A stretch of DNA of 64,000 nt from Lachnotalea glycerini (GTDB lineage Bacteria > Bacillota > Clostridia > Lachnospirales > Lachnospiraceae), in the NCBI RefSeq assembly GCF_003201285.1, contig NZ_QICS01000002.1:62001-126000 (forward strand), in the 5' to 3' direction. The translations under genes and the position numbers were made by a program. Positions 1-8,092 of this stretch are shown one piece after another; position 1 is the first letter of the stretch; each line of letters starts with the position of its first letter. The notes beneath the pieces were generated by a model, which was not told the origin of the DNA, made no database searches, and saw only the letters and a list, made by a program, of their open reading frames with translations.

Positions 1-2
1 CA

Positions 3-278
3 GAGTATCCTTCGTACTTAACGGTGAAGCTTATGCAAAATGGGGAACTAAAAACAAAATTCCTAGATAAAAAACAAATACGAAGGCAGGATGAGGTACA
101 GGAATATCGAATCAATGGGGCAATCTATTTGACCTCAACCCATTTTTTTCTAGAGAATAAAGGTTTCTATGGAGGAAAGGTATTTCCCCTTATCATGGAA
201 GAAAAAGACTCCATAGATATTGATGAAGAGTATCAGTTTCAATTAGCAGAATTTTTCCTTAAAAACAAATTATTATAA
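3..278 (+). CDS. C-terminal part of an acylneuraminate cytidylyltransferase-like protein (5' end outside window)
   Basis: The frame is open from the left edge, so only the last 91 or so residues are present. The stretch containing RRQDEVQEYRINGAIYL resembles the conserved 'RRQD...YxxNGAIY' segment near the C-terminus of CMP-sialic acid/acylneuraminate cytidylyltransferases (NeuA type). These enzymes activate nonulosonic acids with CTP for surface glycans. The GTG and ATG codons near 24-33 lie inside the domain and should not be taken as starts. The 3' end overlaps the convergent amidotransferase gene by 40 bp. The call rests on one motif region, and the substrate cannot be told. Confidence 0.7.
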   Translation, partial: EYPSYLTVKLMQNGELKTKFLDKKQIRRQDEVQEYRINGAIYLTSTHFFLENKGFYGGKVFPLIMEEKDSIDIDEEYQFQLAEFFLKNKLL

Positions 279-958
279 TATTCAAAAATTTTTTGACCAT
301 CTACGGTATCTTCTCTCTTTTTATCAAAGCTCATTCTCTCAGGATGCCATTGTACACCTATAATTGGCAGAGTTTTATGATAAATCGCCTCAACCACATA
401 ATCAGAGGCCTTTTGTGCAATCATAATATTTGCGCCAAGATTGCCAATTCCTTGATGATGAGCGCTGTTTACCATGAATGTCTCGTCATACAGGTCAGAA
501 AGAAAGGTATTTGGAATAGAAAAGGAGGAATGTACCTTGTCTTCCTTTTCCCAAGCGTGCATTTTTTTGCATGCCAGATCTTGAATCAGCGTTCCTCCAA
601 AATAAACATTAATGACCTGCATACCTTTACAAATGCCGAGAACGGGTTTTTTGGCACCGACAAATAGATCTAATAATTGAAACTGTATTGTATCCAGTGC
701 AAAATCGATATTGACAGAACCGTTATTTGTTTCATGAAAAAAGCTTGGATCGATGTCACCACCTCCGGGGAGAAGAAGTCCGTCAAAAGATAAAATATCG
801 TTTGAAATATTAAGAATCAAAGGGGAACTATCTTTTGCAGAATGAGGATCTGAAAATGCAACAGTTGGATACATGTTCATGTGCTTTAATGCGGATACGT
901 AATTGTTTACCTTAGTGCCATAGCCGGCAACCAATATTTTGGGAAATAGATGCTTCAT
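239..958 (-). CDS. Class-I glutamine amidotransferase-like, gamma-glutamyl-GABA hydrolase (peptidase C26) family
   Basis: This 239-residue protein has the C26 layout: an oxyanion segment LLLPGGGDIDP at about 61-71, the nucleophile elbow GICKGMQ with Cys110, and a C-terminal GVQWHPE carrying the catalytic His and Glu. PuuD-like members hydrolyse gamma-glutamyl amides such as gamma-glutamyl-GABA; the substrate here is unknown. I place the start at 958 rather than at the in-frame ATG at 1000, because the 958 ATG has a GGAGG site seven bases upstream. The gene diverges from the M19 dipeptidase gene, so the pair may act together in gamma-glutamyl or peptide breakdown. That link is inference from position. 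Confidence 0.85.
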   Translation of the reverse strand: MKHLFPKILVAGYGTKVNNYVSALKHMNMYPTVAFSDPHSAKDSSPLILNISNDILSFDGLLLPGGGDIDPSFFHETNNGSVNIDFALDTIQFQLLDLFVGAKKPVLGICKGMQVINVYFGGTLIQDLACKKMHAWEKEDKVHSSFSIPNTFLSDLYDETFMVNSAHHQGIGNLGANIMIAQKASDYVVEAIYHKTLPIIGVQWHPERMSFDKKREDTVDGQKIFEYYNNLFLRKNSAN

Positions 959-990
959 AAATAACCTCCAGTCAATCGAATTACAAATTA

Positions 991-1027
991 AGTCATGCAT
1001 GACTATATTAGTATTGTATGCTATGAT
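991..1027 (+). promoter_or_regulatory. Candidate promoter with overlapping 14-bp perfect palindrome
   Basis: AGTCATGCATGACT (991-1004) is a perfect inverted repeat between the two divergent genes. Its right half supplies a -35-like ATGACT (999-1004), and TATGAT (1022-1027) follows after 17 bp. The palindrome is a likely operator for the dipeptidase and possibly the amidotransferase gene. The cognate regulator is not apparent. A promoter here places transcription start downstream of the ATG at 995. Confidence 0.5.
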
Positions 1028-1063
1028 AGCAATAAGTGTTTTAATAAATTAAGTGGAAAGGAT

Positions 1064-2119
1064 ATGCTTTGTGTGAATTGTTTTGTAGATAAATATGATG
1101 AAAAAGCTTTTTTTTTACATCAGTATAATCCGGTAGTGGATGCTCATTTAGACCTTGCCGCTGAAATATACGAACGATATCAAGGTGGGGAAAGAGAAGT
1201 GATTAAAAATCATTACCTTGAAAATTTTAAGAAAGCCGGAATTACTTTTATTGTATCCTCCGTATTCATCCCGACGAAACAGTTGCCTGCCAGAGGATTC
1301 GAACTGACTCTGATGCAAATTAGTGCTTTGCTTAAAGATATTGAAACAATAAAGGAAGAAGTGATACTGGTTCAGAGTAAAATGGATATGCAAATGGTAA
1401 TAAGTGAGCATAAAATTGGCATTATATTGTATTTGGAAGGACTTGATATTATTACCAATGATTGCAGCATATTAAGAGCACTTTATGCAATGGGTGTACG
1501 TGGAGCGAGTCTAACCTGGAGCAGAAGGAATTATTTGGGAGAGGGGTGCTGTAGGGCTGACAAATTAGAGGATATCAGGGGAGGACTTTCAAAGCTTGGT
1601 ATTCAAACGCTGCAAATGCTTGAGCAGCTTAATATGTTTGTCGATGTCAGCCACTTAAATGACGATGGCTTTGAAGATGTTCTTATGTGGACGAAAAAGC
1701 CTTTTATCGCTACTCACTCCAATGCAAGAAACGTACATATGAGTTATCGCAATTTGACCGATAATCAGATTCAGGCGTTAGCAAAAAGAGGAGGTGTAAT
1801 TGGCTTGAACGCTTACAAATCCATTGTAGGTGTGCATTCCATAAATAACCCAATCCATAAGATGTGTGACCACATTCAGTACATTATAAGATTGGTTGGG
1901 GAAAACCATATTGGATTTGGACTTGACCTTTGTGATTCCTATGAGAGGGCATTACCAAGAAGAGAGTTTGAAATAGAGCCAATGGATTGTCTTAAGAATC
2001 ATGCCGAATTAATTTTAATCAGTGCACAGCTTTTAAGAGAAGGCTGTTCGGAAGATACAGTAAAAAAGGTCATAGGAGGAAATTTTGTAGAATATTTTAT
2101 GAAATTTGTTTCAATATAG
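1064..2119 (+). CDS. Membrane dipeptidase family (peptidase M19) zinc dipeptidase
   Basis: The protein carries the M19 (renal dipeptidase) metal and substrate motifs in order: VDAHLDL (HxD ligands), the Glu in YLEGLD, DVSH, THSNAR (second His pair) and FGLDLCD late in the protein. These TIM-barrel enzymes cleave dipeptides, often with D- or non-standard C-terminal residues, using two zinc ions. There is no signal peptide, so it is cytosolic. The frame is open from an ATG at 995, but the apparent promoter overlaps that point. The ATG at 1064 (or GTG at 1073, with GGAAAGG upstream) is therefore more likely. It is divergent from the C26 amidotransferase gene. Confidence 0.85.
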   Translation: MLCVNCFVDKYDEKAFFLHQYNPVVDAHLDLAAEIYERYQGGEREVIKNHYLENFKKAGITFIVSSVFIPTKQLPARGFELTLMQISALLKDIETIKEEVILVQSKMDMQMVISEHKIGIILYLEGLDIITNDCSILRALYAMGVRGASLTWSRRNYLGEGCCRADKLEDIRGGLSKLGIQTLQMLEQLNMFVDVSHLNDDGFEDVLMWTKKPFIATHSNARNVHMSYRNLTDNQIQALAKRGGVIGLNAYKSIVGVHSINNPIHKMCDHIQYIIRLVGENHIGFGLDLCDSYERALPRREFEIEPMDCLKNHAELILISAQLLREGCSEDTVKKVIGGNFVEYFMKFVSI

Positions 2120-2170
2120 GAGATATGTTAAAATGAGTTTTATATTTGTGGATAAATAAGAGAATAAGAA

Positions 2171-2200
2171 TTGACAGTGTGGACACTAATACAATAAATA
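2171..2200 (+). promoter_or_regulatory. Promoter of the RNA helicase gene with inverted repeat in the spacer
   Basis: TTGACA (2171-2176) is followed after 18 bp by TAAATA (2195-2200). The inverted repeat AGTGT-GG-ACACT (2176-2187) lies directly after the -35 box, where a bound repressor would block RNA polymerase. The repressor is unknown. Confidence 0.5.
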
Positions 2201-2218
2201 AAGACGGGAAAAGAACAG

Positions 2219-3655
2219 ATGAAGCAAAATAAATTTGAAGAATATCAACTAAGCAATGAAATAATAGAGGCACTGACAATGCTTGGTTATACAACTCCGA
2301 CACAAATTCAAGAAAGGGTCATTCCCTATGCACTCGAAAATAAAGATATCGTTGCGAAATCCAAAACAGGAAGTGGTAAGACAGCCGCCTTTGCAATTCC
2401 GCTATGTGAAATGGTTGTATGGGATGAAAAGCTTGCGCAGGCACTTGTGCTGGAGCCTACAAGAGAGCTGACCAATCAGGTAAAGGAAGAAATATTTAAT
2501 ATAGGCAGAAAAAAAAGACTGAAGGTTTGTGCAATATTTGGTGGCTTTCCGATTGATAAGCAAGTAATTACCTTAAAACAGAAAGCTAATATTTTAGTTG
2601 GAACACCGGGACGTGTTCTGGATCATCTTAGAAGAGGCACCTTAAAAACCGATAAAATAAAATATCTGATTATTGATGAAGCTGATTTAATGATGGATAT
2701 GGGATTTATAGATGATGTAAAACAAATAATAAGCTATTTGAACAATCGGCAGGTAACAATGCTGTTTTCCGCTACTATGGGTGAAAATATAAAAAATCTG
2801 GCCGATCATTATTTAACAAATCCGATAGAAATTATGATTGAAAGCAATACAAAAACAGTAGATAGCGTGATCCAAGAAGGTTATTATTCAGAAAATGAAG
2901 ATAAATTAGAAGATTTATTGGCGGTGTTGATGAAGGAAGAACCAGAAAACTGTATGATATTTTGTGCAACCAGAGAAATGGTAAATGTGCTATACAGGCA
3001 GCTTACAAAAGTAAAAATACAATGCAGTATGCTTCATGGTTTGATTGACCAGCAACAAAGGCTAAAAGCGATTGATGAATTTCAAGAAGGCAGATATCGC
3101 TATTTGATTGCAACTGATGTGGCGGCAAGAGGAGTCGATTTTGACAATATTACTCATGTCATTAATTACGACTTACCTACGTCCAAAGAAGCATATGTTC
3201 ATAGAATAGGCCGTACCGGAAGAAATGGTAAATCAGGTAAAGCAATTAGTTTTATTCAAGAATCGGAAAGACGACAACAAAAAATAATAGAAGAGTACAC
3301 AGGTGTGACAATCACAGTACTTGATATTCCAATCATCAATGAAGAAAAGAAAAAAGAATTCTATCAGCACCAGCAGAAAAAGAGGGCTTATAAGGCAAAA
3401 AAAGGTGCTATTTTTAATAGTCAGATTACAAAGATTTGCATCAGTGGTGGAAGAAAGTCAAAACTAAGAGCAGGAGATATTGTTGGAACAGTATGCAGCA
3501 TAAAAGGAATTGTCGGCGACGACATCGGAATAATCGATATCAGGGACAGCCTGACTTATTTGGAAATATTAAATGGTAAGGGAGAACAAGTTTTTAAAGA
3601 GTTACAAGGCAAAACAATTAAGGGAAAAATCAGAAATGTTAAGATGCGTAAATAA
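2219..3655 (+). CDS. dbpA: DEAD-box ATP-dependent RNA helicase, DbpA/YxiN type
   Basis: All superfamily-2 helicase motifs are present in order: Q motif (GYTTPTQIQ), I (SKTGSGKT), Ia (PTRELTNQ), Ib (TPGR), II (DEAD), III (SAT), IV (MIFCATRE), V (ATDVAARGVD) and VI (HRIGRTGRNG). A lysine-rich linker leads to a roughly 75-residue C-terminal domain of the DbpA RNA-binding type (DIVGTVCSIKGIVGDDIG onward). DbpA and YxiN bind hairpin 92 of 23S rRNA and help assemble the large ribosomal subunit. The length of 478 residues fits. The gene is single and ends in a bidirectional terminator shared with the convergent asnB. Confidence 0.92.
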   Translation: MKQNKFEEYQLSNEIIEALTMLGYTTPTQIQERVIPYALENKDIVAKSKTGSGKTAAFAIPLCEMVVWDEKLAQALVLEPTRELTNQVKEEIFNIGRKKRLKVCAIFGGFPIDKQVITLKQKANILVGTPGRVLDHLRRGTLKTDKIKYLIIDEADLMMDMGFIDDVKQIISYLNNRQVTMLFSATMGENIKNLADHYLTNPIEIMIESNTKTVDSVIQEGYYSENEDKLEDLLAVLMKEEPENCMIFCATREMVNVLYRQLTKVKIQCSMLHGLIDQQQRLKAIDEFQEGRYRYLIATDVAARGVDFDNITHVINYDLPTSKEAYVHRIGRTGRNGKSGKAISFIQESERRQQKIIEEYTGVTITVLDIPIINEEKKKEFYQHQQKKRAYKAKKGAIFNSQITKICISGGRKSKLRAGDIVGTVCSIKGIVGDDIGIIDIRDSLTYLEILNGKGEQVFKELQGKTIKGKIRNVKMRK

Positions 3656-3700
3656 AAAAAGAAGAAAGTGAATAAAAAATTTACTTTCTTCTTTTTTTAT
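3654..3700. terminator. Bidirectional Rho-independent terminator
   Basis: AAAAAAAGAAGAAAGT (3654-3669) pairs with ACTTTCTTCTTTTTTT (3683-3698) around a 13-base loop. The A and T tracts serve as U-tracts on either strand, between the convergent helicase and asparagine synthetase genes. Confidence 0.85.
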
Positions 3701-3739
3701 TTACCAAGGCATAATGAATCAATAAAGAAAGCTATGAAG

Positions 3740-5593
3740 CTATATTAGTATTTTGGTATCATATTTCAAGAGCCAGTAGTTAATCATCAGCATATAGGCA
3801 ATCAATTGTGGTGCGGCCATAAGCTGTCCATACCATGGTAAACCATAATCAGAGGGTGTATTGATAAAAAAGTAAACTTTGGTTTTATCGATAAATTGAA
3901 GAATCGGAGAGGATGGTTCCTCAATGACTTCAATTAGTTTTTTCGCAAGAAGGCTTTCATAACCCGGGTCATAAGTCTTGGGATATGGAGATTTTTTTCG
4001 GTAGAGAATTTCTTCTGGCAAAAGACCGGCGGCAGATTCTCTTAATAAGCTTTTTACTACACCATTATGAAACTTCATTGACCAAGGAACATTAAATACA
4101 TATTCAACCAATCGATGGTCAGCGAAAGGAACGCGTGCTTCCAGACCGGAATACATGCTGCAACGATCCATTCTGGTCAGCAGAGTTTGCATAAACCATT
4201 TTATATTTAGATAGGAAATTTCTCTTCGACGAACCTCTGTTTGATTTTCGCCCTCCAGTCTTGGTGTTTCTTGAATAGAATTTTTATAGGCAGCATCTAC
4301 GTATTCCTCCATATTCAATTCATGGATAAAATCCTCTTTTAGCAATGTCTTACGAGGCTCCAGATTCATAGTCCATGGAAATGTATTTGCATGAAAGCAT
4401 TCCTCTTTATGAAACCAAGGATAACCGCCGAATATTTCATCTGCACATTCTCCAGTCAGAGTAACAGCATTATACTGTTTTACTAAGGAACAAAAATACA
4501 GCATGGAAGAATCAACATCAGCCATTGCTGGTAAATCGTGAGCATTGACAGAATCTGTAAGCTTATCAGCAAGACTCAACTTATCACATTCTAGATAAAT
4601 ATGATTAGAATCTAAAAACTTAACCATTTTCTCTACCCATGGTCGATCCTGAGAGGGCTGAAAGTGATTGGATTTAAAATATCGGTTGTTATTTACGAAG
4701 TCAAAGGAAAAGGTTGCAAGCTGTTTATTTTTCTTTTTTAGTTCATTCGAACAAATGGCAGAAACTAAGCTGCTGTCCACTCCCCCTGAAAGAAAGGTAC
4801 AAATCGGAATGTCAGAAACCATCTGCCTCTTAATCGAATCCTGTACGAGGTAAGAGGTTTTTTCAATTGTTTCTTCTAAGGAATCGCTATGTTCATGGGC
4901 TTCTAACTTCCAGTATTGATGTAAGGTAAGTCCATCCTTGCTGCATTTACAAAAATATCCGGGCAGGACTTCGTCTATATTCTTAAATACACCAACGCCG
5001 GGTGTTTTGGCAGGACCGATGCTAAAGATTTCATTCAGTCCACTGATATCAAGCTGTGGCTTGACAAATGGATGCTCAAAAATTCCTTTTATCTCAGAAG
5101 AAAATATCACTGTATCATTCATGTGAGTATAGTACAATGGCTTAATACCAAAACGATCTCTGAATAGATAAAGCTCATTTGTTCTTTCATCTGCAATGGC
5201 AAAAGCAAATATCCCATTTAGCTTTTTTACAAAATCAGGACCATATTCGATAAATCCAATTAAAATCACCTCAGTATCACAGGTCGTTTGAAAAGTATGC
5301 CCTTTGGCTTTTAAGTCTGATTTAAGCTCATCTGTATTATACAGCTCACCGTTGTAAACAATGGTGTAATTGCTGCTATAATATGTTCTCGTCATTGGCT
5401 GATGTCCGCCAGATAGGTCGATAATTGATAATCTTACGTGGGCAAAAGCGAAGGTGTCTGAAAGATAAGTGCCATCATCGTCAGGACCACGATGCTTTTG
5501 TACCAAATTCATGCGATTTAATATATCATTATAGTGCAAAGATGAATCTGAATAATGCTCAAATGGATTAAAAAATCCTGCAATACCACACAT
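3740..5593 (-). CDS. asnB: Asparagine synthetase, glutamine-hydrolysing
   Basis: The 617-residue protein begins MCGIAGFFNP, placing the class-II glutaminase nucleophile at Cys2. It continues through a glutamine amidotransferase domain (about 1-210, with RGPDD, RLSIIDLSGGHQPM and YNGELYN) into the ATP-pyrophosphatase synthetase domain (SGGVDSS; GECADEIFGGYPWF). It makes asparagine from aspartate, glutamine and ATP in the cytosol. Length and motifs are those of a complete, active AsnB. A purine-rich AAAGGGGAC site precedes the start. The gene stands alone between a shared terminator and the promoter region of a divergent small operon. Confidence 0.95.
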   Translation of the reverse strand: MCGIAGFFNPFEHYSDSSLHYNDILNRMNLVQKHRGPDDDGTYLSDTFAFAHVRLSIIDLSGGHQPMTRTYYSSNYTIVYNGELYNTDELKSDLKAKGHTFQTTCDTEVILIGFIEYGPDFVKKLNGIFAFAIADERTNELYLFRDRFGIKPLYYTHMNDTVIFSSEIKGIFEHPFVKPQLDISGLNEIFSIGPAKTPGVGVFKNIDEVLPGYFCKCSKDGLTLHQYWKLEAHEHSDSLEETIEKTSYLVQDSIKRQMVSDIPICTFLSGGVDSSLVSAICSNELKKKNKQLATFSFDFVNNNRYFKSNHFQPSQDRPWVEKMVKFLDSNHIYLECDKLSLADKLTDSVNAHDLPAMADVDSSMLYFCSLVKQYNAVTLTGECADEIFGGYPWFHKEECFHANTFPWTMNLEPRKTLLKEDFIHELNMEEYVDAAYKNSIQETPRLEGENQTEVRRREISYLNIKWFMQTLLTRMDRCSMYSGLEARVPFADHRLVEYVFNVPWSMKFHNGVVKSLLRESAAGLLPEEILYRKKSPYPKTYDPGYESLLAKKLIEVIEEPSSPILQFIDKTKVYFFINTPSDYGLPWYGQLMAAPQLIAYMLMINYWLLKYDTKILI

Positions 5594-5758
5594 AATATGT
5601 CCCCTTTATAATTTTTTGTTACGAAACAAACAATATCGTCTGCCTCATACTAAGTACTATGCTATAATATTATGTTTTCATACTTAATTTTGTGAAACAA
5701 ATGCGATACATGTAGAATAGTTCTTTATGCAAACTCTTATTTAAAATAGATAATCACA

Positions 5759-5787
5759 TTGACAATAAAGTACCGTAATGGTACAAT
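5759..5787 (+). promoter_or_regulatory. Strong sigma-A promoter with MarR-type inverted repeat over the -10
   Basis: TTGACA (5759-5764), 17 bp, TACAAT (5782-5787). The inverted repeat GTACC-GTAAT-GGTAC (5770-5784) fills the spacer and runs into the -10 box, a classic repressor position. The operon it drives ends with a MarR-family gene, so autoregulation is the simplest reading. Confidence 0.75.
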
Positions 5788-5835
5788 ACCGACATGGAAC
5801 AAAATTTGATCAAACAGTATGAGAGAAGGTATACT

Positions 5836-5973
5836 ATGAATAATTGGAAGAAAGTTTTACTCAAAACGATTATAATCGTGCTTGCTATATTATGCATACT
5901 TATAGTAAGCGATATATCAGAATGGTGGCATTGGGAAGAATGGATGGAACATATCAGAAATAACCATTTATAA
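5836..5973 (+). CDS. 45-residue single-pass membrane peptide
   Basis: A short frame begins MNNWKKVLLKTIIIVLAILC and ends MEHIRNNHL. It has a basic N-terminus, one hydrophobic segment (about residues 8-25) and a Trp/Glu/His-rich tail (EWWHWEEW). A GAGAAGG ribosome site lies five bases before the ATG and a strong promoter about 50 bp upstream, so translation is likely. It is the first gene of the operon with the ICMT-like and MarR genes. I recognise no family. The tail could contact lipid head groups or metal, but that is a guess. Confidence 0.6.
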   Translation: MNNWKKVLLKTIIIVLAILCILIVSDISEWWHWEEWMEHIRNNHL

Positions 5974-5990
5974 AAGTCGAGGAGAGAATT

Positions 5991-6623
5991 ATGCTTAAAT
6001 ATGAAGAGAGGCTACATTTTGATAAACATTATAAGAAACTAAAGGAATGTCATCTGATAAGAGTTTGCTGGATTTTACTAAGTAGTACTGTGTGGTATAC
6101 GATGATATATATATTTTTAAAATTTGCAATTTCTTATCTTTCTGATGCTTATGCGTGGAACGATGCACAATCTTGGTTTACGTTTGAACGCCTAAAGTTT
6201 GTAAAAATTGATTTAATATATTTTATTATTGGGCTCCTTATGATATACTATGGTTCCATTCGATTGCTTAACATATCGATTCAAAACCATAGTGTGAAAA
6301 ATGAAAATGATGAGATACCTAAACGCTTGTTGAAAGATGAATATTATGCTGTGGTGCGTCATCCGATGTACGGAACATTTGTTATTTTGTATATGGGAAC
6401 GCTTCTTTCGTTACGTTCACTTGATGGACTCATGATAGCGTTATTAATGACAGCAGGAACATATATGAATGCTATTATTGAGGAAAAGAGAGTATTACAG
6501 CCAGTGTTTCGAGAAGAATATCAGCAATACAAAAAAGATGTAAAAGCAATTCTTTTGAAAAAAACGCAAATTTTTACTTTGATAATTATAATGTTTTTTT
6601 GTATTGTTGGATTTTTAGTTTGA
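5991..6623 (+). CDS. Isoprenylcysteine carboxyl methyltransferase (ICMT/PEMT)-like integral membrane protein
   Basis: The 210-residue protein has about five hydrophobic segments. The C-terminal half carries the family signature: YYAVVRHPMYGTF (RHPxY S-adenosylmethionine-binding element) followed by EEKRVLQPVFREEYQQYKK (the ExxL...F...Y..Y element). Members methylate lipids or small membrane-associated acceptors; bacterial substrates are mostly unknown. It lies 17 bp after the 45-residue peptide gene and is followed by a MarR regulator gene under the same repressible promoter, which suggests a stress- or compound-induced membrane function. The N-terminal 60 residues are less conserved in type. 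Confidence 0.75.
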   Translation: MLKYEERLHFDKHYKKLKECHLIRVCWILLSSTVWYTMIYIFLKFAISYLSDAYAWNDAQSWFTFERLKFVKIDLIYFIIGLLMIYYGSIRLLNISIQNHSVKNENDEIPKRLLKDEYYAVVRHPMYGTFVILYMGTLLSLRSLDGLMIALLMTAGTYMNAIIEEKRVLQPVFREEYQQYKKDVKAILLKKTQIFTLIIIMFFCIVGFLV

Positions 6624-6663
6624 AATTTAAAATGAAAGGAATAATTATTTACAGGTGAACAAT

Positions 6664-7110
6664 ATGGAGAATTTGATATTTAATCAGCAAGTACAAGAAT
6701 TTAATGCATTATGGCATCAAATATTGATGTTAGATCAAAAGAAGGATTTCAAACAAAAATATCCTAATTTTTTAGAATTAACAACGAATGAAATTAGTGT
6801 GATACATATTGTTTCAGAAAATCCGGATATTATTTTAAAAAGTATATGTGAAATACTTAATTTACCCAAAAGTACCCTTACCAATACAATTAACAGGCTG
6901 GAAGAGAAAGGATATCTTTTTCGTACCATCACGAAAAAGGATTTAAGATCATATGGACTTTCTTTAACGGAGAAAGGAATCCAGACGCAAAAAGAACATA
7001 TAGAGTATGAGCATCAAGTGTTTGGTAAAATATTGGAAACATTAGATATAGAGGAAAGAATAGAGTTTTTAATGCTAATGAAGAAAATAACAATGAAATT
7101 AATCAAGTGA
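6664..7110 (+). CDS. MarR-family transcriptional regulator
   Basis: This 148-residue protein has a winged-helix core: the recognition region around SICEILNLPKSTLTNTINRL, then the wing EEKGYLFRTITKKDLRSYGLSLTEKG, which is the typical MarR 'GLI.R..d..D.R...l.LT..G' pattern. Helical dimerisation segments flank it. I choose the ATG at 6664, preceded by AGGTGA at a good distance, over the in-frame GTG at 6655 that forms part of that site. It probably represses its own operon through the GTACC-N5-GGTAC repeat at 5770-5784; the ligand is unknown. Confidence 0.88.
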   Translation: MENLIFNQQVQEFNALWHQILMLDQKKDFKQKYPNFLELTTNEISVIHIVSENPDIILKSICEILNLPKSTLTNTINRLEEKGYLFRTITKKDLRSYGLSLTEKGIQTQKEHIEYEHQVFGKILETLDIEERIEFLMLMKKITMKLIK

Positions 7111-7179
7111 CCGTTAACTAGAACGGCAAAGTTTAATTTAGATCAAGATTACGGTTATAATATCTGAGACATAAAACAG

Positions 7180-7208
7180 TTGATTTTTGATAGAAATGCT
7201 GTTATGAT
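7180..7208 (+). promoter_or_regulatory. Sigma-A-type promoter
   Basis: TTGATT (7180-7185), 17 bp, TATGAT (7203-7208), about 100 bp upstream of the TTG-initiated gene at 7315. Confidence 0.55.
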
Positions 7209-7314
7209 AAAAATTATAATTCTTATATTTATCAAGTTAAAATCTTAGCGCGGTTTCAGCGCAATTTATTCAACATTTCATTTATAACAGATAAGCATTC
7301 AAAGGAGGGATTTT

Positions 7315-7638
7315 TTGAGTGAGGTAATTAATTGCAAGCCTAGAAAATTAAAAACAAAGTATAAAAGAAGTCAGGTCAGAAAACGCCTGCAAAGAAAAAA
7401 GATAGATATTATTGTAAGACAGTACGAAAATGATGGTCAAGCGAAAACAGTAATTGTAAAGAAAATTTCTTTTTTGGCGAAAACTATGGAAATTGCTGCA
7501 AATACATTCTTTCAATTAGGCCGCTTCTTCATATGGGCAGGTATTTGTCTTTTAATCACGATTGGTTTAAATACTTTACTTAACAATCAATTAAGAGAAC
7601 AAATGATTCAAATGTTTTGCAAACTGATGGAAAGATAA
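7315..7638 (+). CDS. Small basic single-pass membrane protein, unknown function
   Basis: The 107-residue protein starts at TTG seven bases after a strong AAAGGAGGG site, so the unusual start codon is well supported. The first 60 residues are rich in Lys and Arg (KTKYKRSQVRKRLQRKK). A hydrophobic segment spans about 73-92 (FFIWAGICLLITIGLNTLL), and a short amphipathic tail follows. No family is recognised. The charge pattern predicts a cytosolic basic N-terminus that could bind nucleic acid or acidic lipid, but this is inference. It is convergent with the secreted peptide gene at 7751. Confidence 0.65.
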   Translation: MSEVINCKPRKLKTKYKRSQVRKRLQRKKIDIIVRQYENDGQAKTVIVKKISFLAKTMEIAANTFFQLGRFFIWAGICLLITIGLNTLLNNQLREQMIQMFCKLMER

Positions 7639-7685
7639 AGAACCGAAAGGAATGAAATCGTTATTATTATACAGTTCTAAAAGTT

Positions 7686-7716
7686 CCTCTGTCCTTTCTA
7701 AATGAGGGGACAGAGG
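7686..7716. terminator. Stem-loop between convergent genes
   Basis: CCTCTGTCC (7686-7694) pairs perfectly with GGACAGAGG (7708-7716). It sits between the ends of the genes at 7638 and 7751. Neither side has a long U-tract, so termination may be partial. Confidence 0.6.
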
Positions 7717-7750
7717 ATTGATTATGTATGCAAGAACTTTCACTCTATTA

Positions 7751-8092
7751 TTATAAGTCAAAGCTATAGTATAAATGGCAGCTCATTTTATAAGAGGCGG
7801 CGTAGGCTTTTGCAGCATTAGTAAATTTAAAGGAGCCTGTAGTTGCAAAAACTTGCCCGCATCCGATATTCTTATCTGTTTTCGTTGTCCCGTTATAGGT
7901 TAATTGAACCGTTGTTGAATGCTCGGCTTCTGCAGTAACATAGCCATTTGCATAGACCTCTCCGTCTAAGGTTGTCCAGATTCGTTTGCTTGTATCTGTA
8001 ATCTTTTTGGAATTGGCGGCTGAAATAGTAGTTGAGGTCAATAATAACGCCGCACAGATTAATAGTGAAAAGATTTTTTTATGTTTCTTCAT
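7751..8092 (-). CDS. Small secreted protein, possible lactococcin-972-like bacteriocin
   Basis: The 113-residue precursor has a clear signal peptide (MKKHKKIF, a hydrophobic core, then a cleavage site near TISA-AN at about residue 25). The mature part of about 88 residues is rich in Thr, Ser, Tyr and Ala and has two cysteines (78 and 105). The spacing of EVYANGY, EHSTTV, GQVFATTG and the aromatic C-terminus (YKMSCHLYYSF) recalls the lactococcin 972 family, whose mature peptides also have HSATV-type, Ala/Gly and YY elements. This is a weak match by eye. A strong AAGGGGGG site precedes the ATG. The next gene, divergent, encodes a membrane protein that could be a partner. Confidence 0.6.
   Translation of the reverse strand: MKKHKKIFSLLICAALLLTSTTISAANSKKITDTSKRIWTTLDGEVYANGYVTAEAEHSTTVQLTYNGTTKTDKNIGCGQVFATTGSFKFTNAAKAYAASYKMSCHLYYSFDL

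Noticed and set aside
293-667. 124-codon plus-strand frame within the amidotransferase gene
   Set aside because: Antisense to clear C26 motifs, no ribosome site, no family likeness.
7110-7126. CCGTT-AACTAG-AACGG hairpin after the MarR gene as terminator
   Set aside because: Stem of only five pairs and no U-tract directly after; too weak to list as a terminator.
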